64,000 bases of DNA from Clostridia bacterium (lineage in GTDB: Bacteria; Bacillota; Clostridia; Lachnospirales; Lachnospiraceae): assembly GCA_910575245.1 (NCBI GenBank), contig CAJTEN010000001.1, positions 62,001 to 126,000 on the forward strand, written 5' to 3'. The position numbers and the translations under genes were made by a program. The notes under the pieces were generated by a model that was not told where the DNA came from, ran no database searches, and saw only the letters and a program-made list of their open reading frames with translations. Each line of letters opens with the position of its first letter. The stretch's first letter is position 1. Below, piece after piece: positions 34,758-41,221 of this stretch.

Positions 34758-35535
34758 ACTGATCCAGTGTGAGTTTTGGAAACTGAAGCGGAAGCGGTTT
34801 GTGCTTCTGGTGGTGCTGGCAGCGTTTCTGTTTCCCCTTCCTGTGACGGCCGTAGCGATGACGCCCCGCATTATGGGGCGCTATGACACGAAAGCCGAGA
34901 TTTTTGACGCGCTGTTCAGCTTTATCATGGGGTATGGCGTGCTACTTCTCCTGCCCTGCGTCATTGGCGTTCTGGCAACCATGCTGTTCTTTATGGAGCG
35001 GGACAATGATACCTTCAAAAGCCTGCGGACCATCCCGGTGACAAGCACACAGATGGTTTTGACAAAAATTATTGTGCTGTTCCTCATGGGTATCCTGTTT
35101 TCCCTCGCCTCCACATTCGCCACGATTTTGTGCGGCAGTGTGGTGGCGGAGGTGGGAGGTCTTGCTTACAAGCTGCTGGCGTCTGTTATGTTGGGAATCT
35201 TTATCACAGCCGGAACCCTGCCTTTGGTGGTTCTTGTGGTCTTTTTCAGCAGGACCTATATTTTCTCCATCCTTCTGTGTGTATTTTACAGTGTTTTGAG
35301 CCTGACGCTGGAGGGCCTGTATAGTATACTCCCTAAAGAGCTCTGCCTGCTGTTCCCCATTCCGCTGACAAATCTATGGTTTGCTGGTAATATGGCGGAC
35401 CATGGCATTTCCATGAACCTGACGGAATTAGCGCACCTCATTCCCTCTACCTTTCAGACCGCTGCCACCTTGAGTGTTATGGCGATTTTGTCGGTACTGC
35501 TGATCGACCGCCTGTATAAGAGAAGGGGGGAATAG
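34750..35535 (+). CDS. LanE-type ABC-2 permease
   Basis: A 261-residue membrane protein with six hydrophobic segments. It opens with LLKLIQCEFWKLKRKRF, a positively charged amphipathic start seen in lantibiotic-immunity permeases (MutE/EpiE style). TTG 34750 is preferred as start because AGGAGG (34736-34741) lies 8 bp upstream; GTG 34741 overlaps that site. The gene overlaps the ATPase gene by 8 bp. It should pair with the next permease and the ATPase to expel lantibiotics from the membrane. Confidence 0.85.
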   Translation: MLKLIQCEFWKLKRKRFVLLVVLAAFLFPLPVTAVAMTPRIMGRYDTKAEIFDALFSFIMGYGVLLLLPCVIGVLATMLFFMERDNDTFKSLRTIPVTSTQMVLTKIIVLFLMGILFSLASTFATILCGSVVAEVGGLAYKLLASVMLGIFITAGTLPLVVLVVFFSRTYIFSILLCVFYSVLSLTLEGLYSILPKELCLLFPIPLTNLWFAGNMADHGISMNLTELAHLIPSTFQTAATLSVMAILSVLLIDRLYKRRGE

Positions 35536-35537
35536 AA

Positions 35538-36314
35538 ATGTTTCGGATGATTAAAACCGAGCTTTGGAAACTGAAACGCTATCATGTCCTGTGGGCCGGT
35601 GTTCTTTTGATGGCGCTGTCCGTCTTGCTGGCCCTGTTCAGCTCCACGGCTCAGGATGGCTCTGTGTGGACCTTTTCCTTTCTGGCGGAGCAGGTTATCA
35701 AAAATAATGCTACAACTATCTTTCCTGTATGTATCACCCTGATTACTGGCTATATGATTGCCAGGGAGGAAAAGGATGATACGCTGAAAAACATTGTGAC
35801 GATTCCCGTTTCCTACCGCGCTCTGCTGTGTGGCAAGCTGGTGGTCGGCGGACTGGTTTCCGCCCTGTTCGGGCTGGCCTGCGCGGCGCTGACCGTTCTC
35901 GGCAATCTGATTGCGGGATTTCCGGGGCTTACTGTTCCCGCAGTGGTACAGACGGCAGTACAGATGAGCTTCAACTGTCTGTGCCTTTATATCGCCGTTC
36001 TGCCCATCATTGCGGTTTCCGCCTGTATTTCGGGAGGCAATATGACCGGCGTCATTATTGCCTTTGTTTACGGTTATGGCGGGATGTTCGCAGCCGGCAG
36101 TGTAAAATTGTCCAATCTTTATCCCATAACGGCCAGCCTGGGAATGATTGGATATCGAAGTTATGATGTCACCTGGAATACTCCGCTGTGCTGCGGAAGT
36201 ATGGCTCTGATGATTGCGTTGACGGCGGTCATTCTCCTGACCATGAAGTCCGGCACAGATAGGCGGTGGTCTGCCAGGAAAAAAACAAAAACGCCCTTGA
36301 AAAAGGGTTGGTAA
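35538..36314 (+). CDS. LanG-type ABC-2 permease
   Basis: A 258-residue membrane protein with six hydrophobic segments; N-terminus FRMIKTELWKLKRYHVLW has the same basic pattern as the previous permease, and the loop KDDTLKNIVTIPVSYRALLCGK corresponds to the equivalent loop of LanE, indicating an ancient paralogue pair. ATG 35538 lies 2 bp after the previous stop with GGGGGAATAGAA upstream. Third subunit of the LanFEG transporter. Confidence 0.85.
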   Translation: MFRMIKTELWKLKRYHVLWAGVLLMALSVLLALFSSTAQDGSVWTFSFLAEQVIKNNATTIFPVCITLITGYMIAREEKDDTLKNIVTIPVSYRALLCGKLVVGGLVSALFGLACAALTVLGNLIAGFPGLTVPAVVQTAVQMSFNCLCLYIAVLPIIAVSACISGGNMTGVIIAFVYGYGGMFAAGSVKLSNLYPITASLGMIGYRSYDVTWNTPLCCGSMALMIALTAVILLTMKSGTDRRWSARKKTKTPLKKGW

Positions 36315-36328
36315 TGGAGGATATGAGT

Positions 36329-36721
36329 ATGAAATCTAAGAAAAAAACAGTGTTTGCCATCCTTGCAGCGGTCATAGTACTTTTGATTGCCGTCGTTGCG
36401 TTTACGGTTCCCTCATTGTTTGATGGCAGCAAAGCCACCATCTATTATACACAGATTGACAACAGCAAAATCGATGAAAACGACTCCAAGGGTGGTGTGG
36501 TCAATTTCAAGGGAAACCTCCCGTATTCCTATACGCTCACCTCTTATGATGAGAACGGGAAGGAAAAAGAGATTACATTTGGAACATCGAAAGAATTGCA
36601 GGACGGCGTGTTCATTTCCCAGGAAGTCGTGCCGGTGCGCGGTGTGACTTCTTGGGACGAAGTGCAGTATGAAGAACTGCCGGAGGCGGTGCGGAGTAAG
36701 TATGCCGCGCCAAAGGAATAA
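36329..36721 (+). CDS. YxeA-family (DUF1093) secreted or anchored protein
   Basis: A 130-residue protein: N-terminal hydrophobic segment after KKKT (signal anchor), then TIYYTQID, YSYTLTSYDENGKEKEI and a terminal VTSWDEVQYEELPEAVRSKY, the usual YxeA/DUF1093 pattern. ATG 36329 is preferred since GGAGG lies 8 bp upstream; two earlier in-frame ATGs sit at or before that site. YxeA genes are often found downstream of bacitracin/lantibiotic ABC transporters; the exact role is unknown. Last gene of the LanFEG operon. Confidence 0.82.
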   Translation: MKSKKKTVFAILAAVIVLLIAVVAFTVPSLFDGSKATIYYTQIDNSKIDENDSKGGVVNFKGNLPYSYTLTSYDENGKEKEITFGTSKELQDGVFISQEVVPVRGVTSWDEVQYEELPEAVRSKYAAPKE

Positions 36722-37003
36722 ATGATTTCTGTTCGGGTCATCTGATGTCTAATGGAAAGGATTCAAAAGTGTGAAGGCAGTTGGTGAAATCCGAAGAATG
36801 GTTATTATGTCTTATTTGCGGAAACGAGACCCATAGTAAAATGTAGATACACCATGATACAAGAGGCAGGGAGATAATTCCCTGTATGGATTAAGGGGAA
36901 TCGAATCCGTCCTGGTAGAGGAACATAGATATTTGTAGATTATTCAGCTGAAACTTATTTCATCACATAAGAACAGACATGGGCAATGTCTCCATGCAAT
37001 CAT
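36722..37003. other. Intergenic region without a recognised gene
   Basis: About 280 bp with no long frame or ribosome site. It holds a palindrome CAGGGAGATAATTCCCTG near 36868 and no T-run after it. It separates the cargo island from the Tn916-like regulatory block and could contain a former insertion boundary, but no duplicated ends were found. Confidence 0.4.
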
Positions 37004-37056
37004 AAAGAAGCCAGCGGAACAGATAGCAAAATCTGAGCGCTGGCTTCTTTATTTTT
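37004..37056 (+). terminator. Strong terminator ending the cargo island
   Basis: AAAGAAGCCAGCG (37004-37016) pairs perfectly with CGCTGGCTTCTTT (37038-37050), then ATTTTT. On the minus strand the stem-end TTCTTTAT may serve the convergent XRE gene as well, so it is probably bidirectional. Confidence 0.8.
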
Positions 37057-37063
37057 CGGAATA

Positions 37064-37450
37064 TTATTTTTCGTTACTGCAGACAGTTACAGACAAGCGC
37101 TCAAGTTCAGGAATGGAGTCTGCTCTAATGAGTGCAGTAGCTGTGGATACAAGGACAGATAAAGCTTTTTCATCGCAAAGTGGGAGCAGCCTTAACAGCT
37201 CCTGGTATGTAGAACCGGTTCTGTCATGGTGATCCTGGAAAATACAATCATCCGCAGAAATATCCAGTAATCTGCAGATATGGTAGAAATTTTCGATGCT
37301 GGGTGAACAGCGGCAACGTTCCAGATCCTTTTGGAAGGATAGGGAATGTTCCAGTAATTCCGCACACTGTGCCTGCGTCAGATGTTTTTTCTTTCTGGCT
37401 TTCTTCAGCGCAGCACCGAAGACCTTGGCATCATTGATAGATAAAGACAT
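37064..37450 (-). CDS. XRE-family regulator (Tn916 Orf9-like position)
   Basis: A 128-residue protein with an XRE helix-turn-helix: FGAALKKARKKKHLTQAQCA, then LERCRCSPSIENFYHICRLL, and a 60-residue helical tail. ATG 37450 is chosen with AGGAGG 8 bp upstream; a GTG 9 bp earlier overlaps the site. It is divergent from a sigma-like gene with about 430 bp between them, the same layout as the regulatory block of Tn916-type conjugative transposons (orf9 against orf7/orf8). It probably represses transfer-related promoters. Confidence 0.82.
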   Translation of the reverse strand: MSLSINDAKVFGAALKKARKKKHLTQAQCAELLEHSLSFQKDLERCRCSPSIENFYHICRLLDISADDCIFQDHHDRTGSTYQELLRLLPLCDEKALSVLVSTATALIRADSIPELERLSVTVCSNEK

Positions 37451-37470
37451 TGTGGTCACCTCCTATAAGT

Positions 37471-37529
37471 AGTGTAGTGCCACACTTTATAAAAGTAAAA
37501 ATGGTATAAACACTCTAAAAAGTAGAGTG
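37471..37529. promoter_or_regulatory. Paired inverted repeats near the XRE start
   Basis: AGTGTAGTGCCACACT (37471-37486) is an interrupted palindrome. CACTCTA and TAGAGTG (37511-37529) form a second with 5-bp centre. Both are 20-80 bp upstream of the XRE start and contain related GTAGnGTG half sites, so they are candidate operators for it. Confidence 0.5.
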
Positions 37530-37541
37530 ATAACCTACTAA

Positions 37542-37606
37542 ACACCCAGACATCTGGTGAACAAAAAAAACATGGTTCATCAGAGTCTTATTTGGGTGTC
37601 TTTTTT
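37542..37606 (+). terminator. Two-tier hairpin terminator or attenuator upstream of sigma-like gene
   Basis: Outer stem ACACCCA (37542-37548) with TGGGTGT (37593-37599), inner stem TCTGGTGAAC with GTTCATCAGA (one wobble), followed by TTTTTT. It lies 280 bp before the sigma-like gene, where it could attenuate leader transcription as in Tn916. Confidence 0.65.
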
Positions 37607-37722
37607 GTGCCATGGGAGAGGACGCATGGCAGACATTGGGGAATGGTCTTAAGCCGGGCATCGGCAGGGGAATTTCGTTAAAAAAATCATAAGTTTTTTG
37701 TGGGTAGAGAAGGACCTGAATG

Positions 37723-37739
37723 GTAGTGCATTGCGCTAC
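37723..37739. promoter_or_regulatory. Third XRE-type palindrome
   Basis: GTAGTGCATTGCGCTAC is a 17-bp imperfect palindrome with GTAG/CTAC ends, similar to the half sites near 37471 and 37511. Position between attenuator and sigma-like gene fits a promoter operator. Confidence 0.45.
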
Positions 37740-37837
37740 TTTTTAGGGGAAGATAGAAAAGATTGGAAAAAGAACGATTATCTGGGGTGTAAAACGGGTA
37801 ATGGTTCTTTTTGTATTACCCGATGCCGCTCACCTCC

Positions 37838-37870
37838 AATTCCAGATTTTGCAACTAAAAATCTGGAATT
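37838..37870 (+). promoter_or_regulatory. Hairpin directly before the sigma-like gene ribosome site
   Basis: AATTCCAGATTTT (37838-37850), loop GCAACTA, AAAATCTGGAATT (37858-37870): a perfect 13-bp stem ending 2 bp before the AGGAGG of the gene at 37886. It may modulate translation or mRNA stability. Confidence 0.55.
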
Positions 37871-37885
37871 TTAGGAGGAAAAGCC

Positions 37886-38293
37886 ATGTGGCATAAAAAT
37901 AACGGAAAAAGCGAAACAGAAATTATGCAGAATCGTTTTACGGCGTATCTGGCAACTGCAGTGCAGCGCCGCAGAAATGATTATATACAACAGTTGGACA
38001 GGCGCCGGCAGATTGAGAGCCTCACCGAGGATTTCCTGTTTATGCCGGAATGCAGCATAGAGCAGGACATGTTTCTTGGGCTGCCCATTCTCATGCAGCT
38101 GGAGGACAGTGTGCTTCTCCAGGCATTGAAAGAGCTTAGTGAGCGGGAACGGTACATATTTCTTGCGAGAGTGCTGGACGGAAAGAGTTTTGAAACATTG
38201 GCAGAAGAAACCGAGCTGGGATACAAAGGCGTGACGGCAGTGTATTATCGGACAGCACAGAAGATCAGAAGAAAGATGGAGGTGACAAAATGA
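37886..38293 (+). CDS. Small sigma-70-like regulator (Tn916 Orf7-like)
   Basis: A 135-residue protein. The C-terminal half has a sigma region-4 pattern: ALKELSERERYIFLARVLDG followed by SFETLAEETELGYKGVTAVYYRTAQKIRR, the helix-turn-helix of sigma4. The N-terminal half is short and lacks a full sigma2 domain. Size and position match Orf7 of Tn916, which activates int/xis transcription. ATG 37886 follows AGGAGG. Its stop overlaps the next start by ATGA. Confidence 0.85.
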   Translation: MWHKNNGKSETEIMQNRFTAYLATAVQRRRNDYIQQLDRRRQIESLTEDFLFMPECSIEQDMFLGLPILMQLEDSVLLQALKELSERERYIFLARVLDGKSFETLAEETELGYKGVTAVYYRTAQKIRRKMEVTK

Positions 38294-38472
38294 ATTTTAA
38301 GGAATTACTGTTACAGGCAAAAGAAGGAAAAGAGGCAGCAGTCATAGATTTATTGGAAATGTATAAGCCGCTTCTGGTAAAGAATGCCATTGTGAACAAC
38401 AGATTTGACGAAGACCTTTATCAGGAGCTTTGTATCATACTGTTGAAATGCATTGGCCAGTTCAGGATGTAA
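38290..38472 (+). CDS. Small helix-turn-helix protein (Tn916 Orf8-like)
   Basis: A 60-residue protein, ATG overlapping the sigma-like stop, GGAGG 7 bp upstream. It reads FKELLLQAKEGKEAAVIDLLEMYKPLLV and FDEDLYQELCIILLKCIGQF, the usual form of the conjugative-transposon HTH/sigma2-like helper. Together with the previous gene it may form a split sigma factor: this one supplies region 2 and the previous one region 4. In Tn916 relatives excisionase and integrase follow; here only a terminator follows. Confidence 0.78.
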   Translation: MNFKELLLQAKEGKEAAVIDLLEMYKPLLVKNAIVNNRFDEDLYQELCIILLKCIGQFRM

Positions 38473-38514
38473 AGGAGCAGGCAGGAACAAGGTGGTTTGT
38501 GCCATATAAAAAGG

Positions 38515-38547
38515 AAAAGCGCCAGGCGGTATATGCCGGGCGCTTTT
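38515..38547. terminator. Bidirectional terminator
   Basis: AAAAGCGCCAGGC (38515-38527) pairs with GCCGGGCGCTTTT (38535-38547) with one mismatch. The A-run and T-run on both sides make it work for the plus-strand Tn916-like genes and for the long minus-strand operon that ends at 38587. Confidence 0.75.
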
Positions 38548-38586
38548 CTGAAATACAATCAATGAACCTGCACTGTTGGAAAACAG

Positions 38587-39255
38587 TTATTTCTTATAAT
38601 AATGAATATATAAATTATAATTTCGGGGCTGTGTGAGCATCCGAATCCAGATATAGAGGTGCAATGTTTCTGAATACAGATTAAACTCAGAATCGCCTAC
38701 AGGCTCTGCAAATGTGCAAAGATTCTGCATTGTTCCCAGTGTTTTAAATTCCGGCATACAGAAGAGGGCATTTTGGAATCGGTCAATCTCTTTGCTCAGA
38801 TTCTCAGGTGTTGGTTCCTGTTGGCAGTGAAACCAGGTGGTCCACCACCTGTATCCGTCATAATCAGAGCGGGAATAGGAAATCTCACTGTCAGGCCTTT
38901 TCCGTGTATTTTTGTCATCATCCGGATTCTGAAAGATTTCCAGAAAAGCACACCTTGTGGTAAGCATCGGATTTTTGCTTTTCTGCAGTTCCTGAAACCG
39001 CTTGTCGGATATTCCATACCAGTTCTCAAAAGGCATAACAGCTTTTCCATAATCACGCATGGCTTCGTCTGATCCGCATTGCTGGCAGATATAGATTTTT
39101 GCGTGGCGGCTTAACGAATTAACCATAAGCCGGTCATTCAAAGGATTTCCGCAGCGCAGGCAGACCGGTCTTTGACCATTGCCATCCGAAAACCATTTTT
39201 TATCTTTCTTCCAGAGTGCCTCCAGTATGTTTTTGGGGTACAATTCGATTTTCAT
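38587..39255 (-). CDS. Hypothetical zinc-ribbon protein
   Basis: A 222-residue protein with two pairs of cysteines near the N-terminus, CLRCGNP and CQQCGSDE, the spacing of a zinc ribbon. The remainder is Tyr/Trp-rich (DGYRWWTTWFHC) and ends LYIHYYKK. No further family is recognised. Start ATG overlaps the preceding stop (ATGA). Last gene of the long minus-strand operon. Confidence 0.65.
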   Translation of the reverse strand: MKIELYPKNILEALWKKDKKWFSDGNGQRPVCLRCGNPLNDRLMVNSLSRHAKIYICQQCGSDEAMRDYGKAVMPFENWYGISDKRFQELQKSKNPMLTTRCAFLEIFQNPDDDKNTRKRPDSEISYSRSDYDGYRWWTTWFHCQQEPTPENLSKEIDRFQNALFCMPEFKTLGTMQNLCTFAEPVGDSEFNLYSETLHLYIWIRMLTQPRNYNLYIHYYKK

Positions 39256-39626
39256 TCGGCATACCTCTCTTTCCAGTCATGAAGATAGGAAGCATATCCA
39301 TCCGGGTCAATCTCCTGAAGGATCTCCGGACGGAACCGGTATTCCGGATAACTGCAGAAACCGCTGCGGCCATAAGTGCCGGTAGGGACTGCCAGGCCGT
39401 GCCGGATGATCCATGCAAGGATATCTTCACCATTGTTATTGGTATCAATAAATGCACAGTTCTGAGGCCGGATAGAGTTCAGATTAACGGTCAGGACATT
39501 CCAGGGTTCCGCCTCTCCGTCTTCCCAGGAAGTCATTGTAATAGCGAGGTTGCCTTCCGTATAGGAAGTAACATTCAGCTGGATCTTATAGGTATTCCCG
39601 TATTTCTCCAAATCAAATATTTTCAT
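39252..39626 (-). CDS. DUF4313-like protein
   Basis: A 124-residue soluble protein with AFIDTNNNGEDILAWI, followed by HGLAVPTGTYGRSGFCSYPEY, a pattern I associate with DUF4313 proteins of Firmicutes and Bacteroides mobile elements. Function unknown; no catalytic residues can be pointed to. ATG 39626 follows AAAGGAG. Translationally coupled to the zinc-ribbon gene by a 4-bp overlap. Confidence 0.6.
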   Translation of the reverse strand: MKIFDLEKYGNTYKIQLNVTSYTEGNLAITMTSWEDGEAEPWNVLTVNLNSIRPQNCAFIDTNNNGEDILAWIIRHGLAVPTGTYGRSGFCSYPEYRFRPEILQEIDPDGYASYLHDWKERYAE

Positions 39627-39675
39627 AGTGTCTCCTTTCTTTGGGGGTGTATTGTTTCTTTGCCATGTGTTTTTG

Positions 39676-40209
39676 TTATGCTGCTGTTCTGGGCATCTTC
39701 TGTGCCGGGAGAAGTATCACTCCTTTTTCCACCTCTGCAGGTATCCATGTATCGTTTTTCCACATACAGCCACTTGCTTCATTATAAAATTTAGGCGCCT
39801 TGGGCGGATTCCCAAAACATTCCTCATCCAGATACAGACAGATGTGCTTGTCATAAAAAGGAATAAGGGCCTGGCGGATCTGCTCTTTCAGTGTCAGGGC
39901 AAGCTGGTCGATCTCCTCAATATCCTGTCTCTTAAAAGCAGCCGCGGAGATCTGCTTCAGAATGCCGGACTGGTCAATGGTTTCCTGGATCAGCGGCTGT
40001 GCCTCGTCCATAAAGTCCGCACGGATGCGGATATTTTCCAGCGTGATCTGCTTTACATAGGCTGTGGCTGTGGACTTGATATTGTGCCGCAGTTCGTCAA
40101 AAGGTTTTTTGTATTTGGTTTTTAATACCTCCAGGGATGCCACGGCAAGGTTTCTTTTTAAAAGGTCAAGATGTTCTTCCAGTGTTTTTCGTAATTCGCT
40201 GTTATTCAT
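39676..40209 (-). CDS. Hypothetical helical protein
   Basis: A 177-residue protein, predicted helical through residue 115 (KTLEEHLDLLKRNLAVASLE; IEEIDQLALTLKEQIRQAL), with a final short domain that includes a proline-rich loop and the end ILLPAQKMPRTAA. Good ribosome site GGAGG at 9 bp. Family unknown. In the same operon as the methyltransferase-helicase. Confidence 0.55.
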   Translation of the reverse strand: MNNSELRKTLEEHLDLLKRNLAVASLEVLKTKYKKPFDELRHNIKSTATAYVKQITLENIRIRADFMDEAQPLIQETIDQSGILKQISAAAFKRQDIEEIDQLALTLKEQIRQALIPFYDKHICLYLDEECFGNPPKAPKFYNEASGCMWKNDTWIPAEVEKGVILLPAQKMPRTAA

Positions 40210-40242
40210 AGGGATACCTCCAATCCTGCAAAATAAGTTTTT

Positions 40243-40788
40243 TTAAAAATCGTCTTCCCACGCCGGCAGAGTATTTTCCGCCGGATAGGGGGGACTGGTT
40301 TCTATTGATGAAACCGGCTCTTCTGTTTTCTGGTCTTCCAGTTGTTTTTCTGCTGCCTTTTGCTGGCTGCGGACAGCGAGCGCCAGTGCATCTTCGCCTA
40401 CATCGCTGTATGCCTGTTTCCTGGCTTTCTTTTTACGGCACTTTTCCACAGCGGCGGCATAATCATAGCCGATTGCCTTTTGAAATTTATCTGCAATCTC
40501 TCTCAGTTTACCTGCGTGGTATTCGTAAGTAGCACGGTGGAAACCAGTCAGCTCCCACTGATCACATACGATATCCAGCATCCGTGTATAGTCCATAAGT
40601 GCGTTGATGGTTTTCAGGACATCGCCATAACAGGTTTTCAGCTCATGGGAACCATCCAGATCCACATAGGACAGGGTAAGCTCCTGTTTCTGATATTCGT
40701 CTATTTCCGCTGACTGCATCAGTACATGCCCGTAAATTTCCATGGGAAGCTTTGGCATATTGTCAGCCGGATTATTTTCAGGATTCAT
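40243..40788 (-). CDS. Hypothetical protein with acidic aromatic C-terminal tip
   Basis: A 181-residue protein, ATG 40788 with AGGAGG 8 bp upstream; the frame extends 39 bp further but overlaps the gene before. It is mostly helical with a Lys/Arg-rich stretch (KCRKKKARKQ) and a charged linker, ending in TLPAWEDDF. An acidic tip ending in Phe after a flexible linker resembles the tail by which SSB proteins recruit partners, although the body is not an SSB fold as far as I can see. Family unknown. Confidence 0.55.
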   Translation of the reverse strand: MNPENNPADNMPKLPMEIYGHVLMQSAEIDEYQKQELTLSYVDLDGSHELKTCYGDVLKTINALMDYTRMLDIVCDQWELTGFHRATYEYHAGKLREIADKFQKAIGYDYAAAVEKCRKKKARKQAYSDVGEDALALAVRSQQKAAEKQLEDQKTEEPVSSIETSPPYPAENTLPAWEDDF

Positions 40789-41209
40789 TCCCGGCACCTC
40801 CTGACGGTTTTGTCTGCGGGGCCGCAAGCCCGCTTACGATCATCTGGACAGCGGTGCGGTATCCGCAGATGTAGGATTGCTCTGCTATGGCGCTGTCTCT
40901 TTCAGAAACCGCCGCCTGGTACTGCTCAAAGAGCCTTTTGGACTGCCCAAGGGCAGGAAGGAGCGCTTTCTCCGTTTCCTTCACTTTCTGATCCAGCCTG
41001 GATGGAGCCGTTACGCAGCCGTAGATATCCGGCTCATAATGACCATAAAAAAGATTATGTAAAAAATCCGGTTCTTCCAGGCCCGTCAGGTTCACGGCTG
41101 CAGGCGCCGGCTTTGAAAGTGCTGCGGCGATTTCCTGCAGAGCTTTGATCAGCTCCGGTAACTGGCGGTTAAAAAAAATACTGCCCATTTTGGTTTCATA
41201 AAAATTCAT
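40778..41209 (-). CDS. Hypothetical protein
   Basis: A 143-residue protein starting MNFYETKMGSIFFNRQLPEL, predicted helical, with a short Ala/Pro linker near residue 37 and HNLFYGHYEPDIYG in the middle. ATG 41209 follows GGAG. It overlaps the next gene by 11 bp and begins 13 bp after the methyltransferase-helicase stop, so it is likely co-expressed with it; whether it is a partner subunit cannot be told. Confidence 0.55.
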   Translation of the reverse strand: MNFYETKMGSIFFNRQLPELIKALQEIAAALSKPAPAAVNLTGLEEPDFLHNLFYGHYEPDIYGCVTAPSRLDQKVKETEKALLPALGQSKRLFEQYQAAVSERDSAIAEQSYICGYRTAVQMIVSGLAAPQTKPSGGAGNES

Positions 41210-41221
41210 TTTTGTCTCCTT

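Noticed and set aside
38473..38586. Integrase or excisionase remnant after the Tn916-like block
   Set aside because: The 114 bp contain only a terminator; no tyrosine-recombinase motif (R..HxxR..Y) in any frame.
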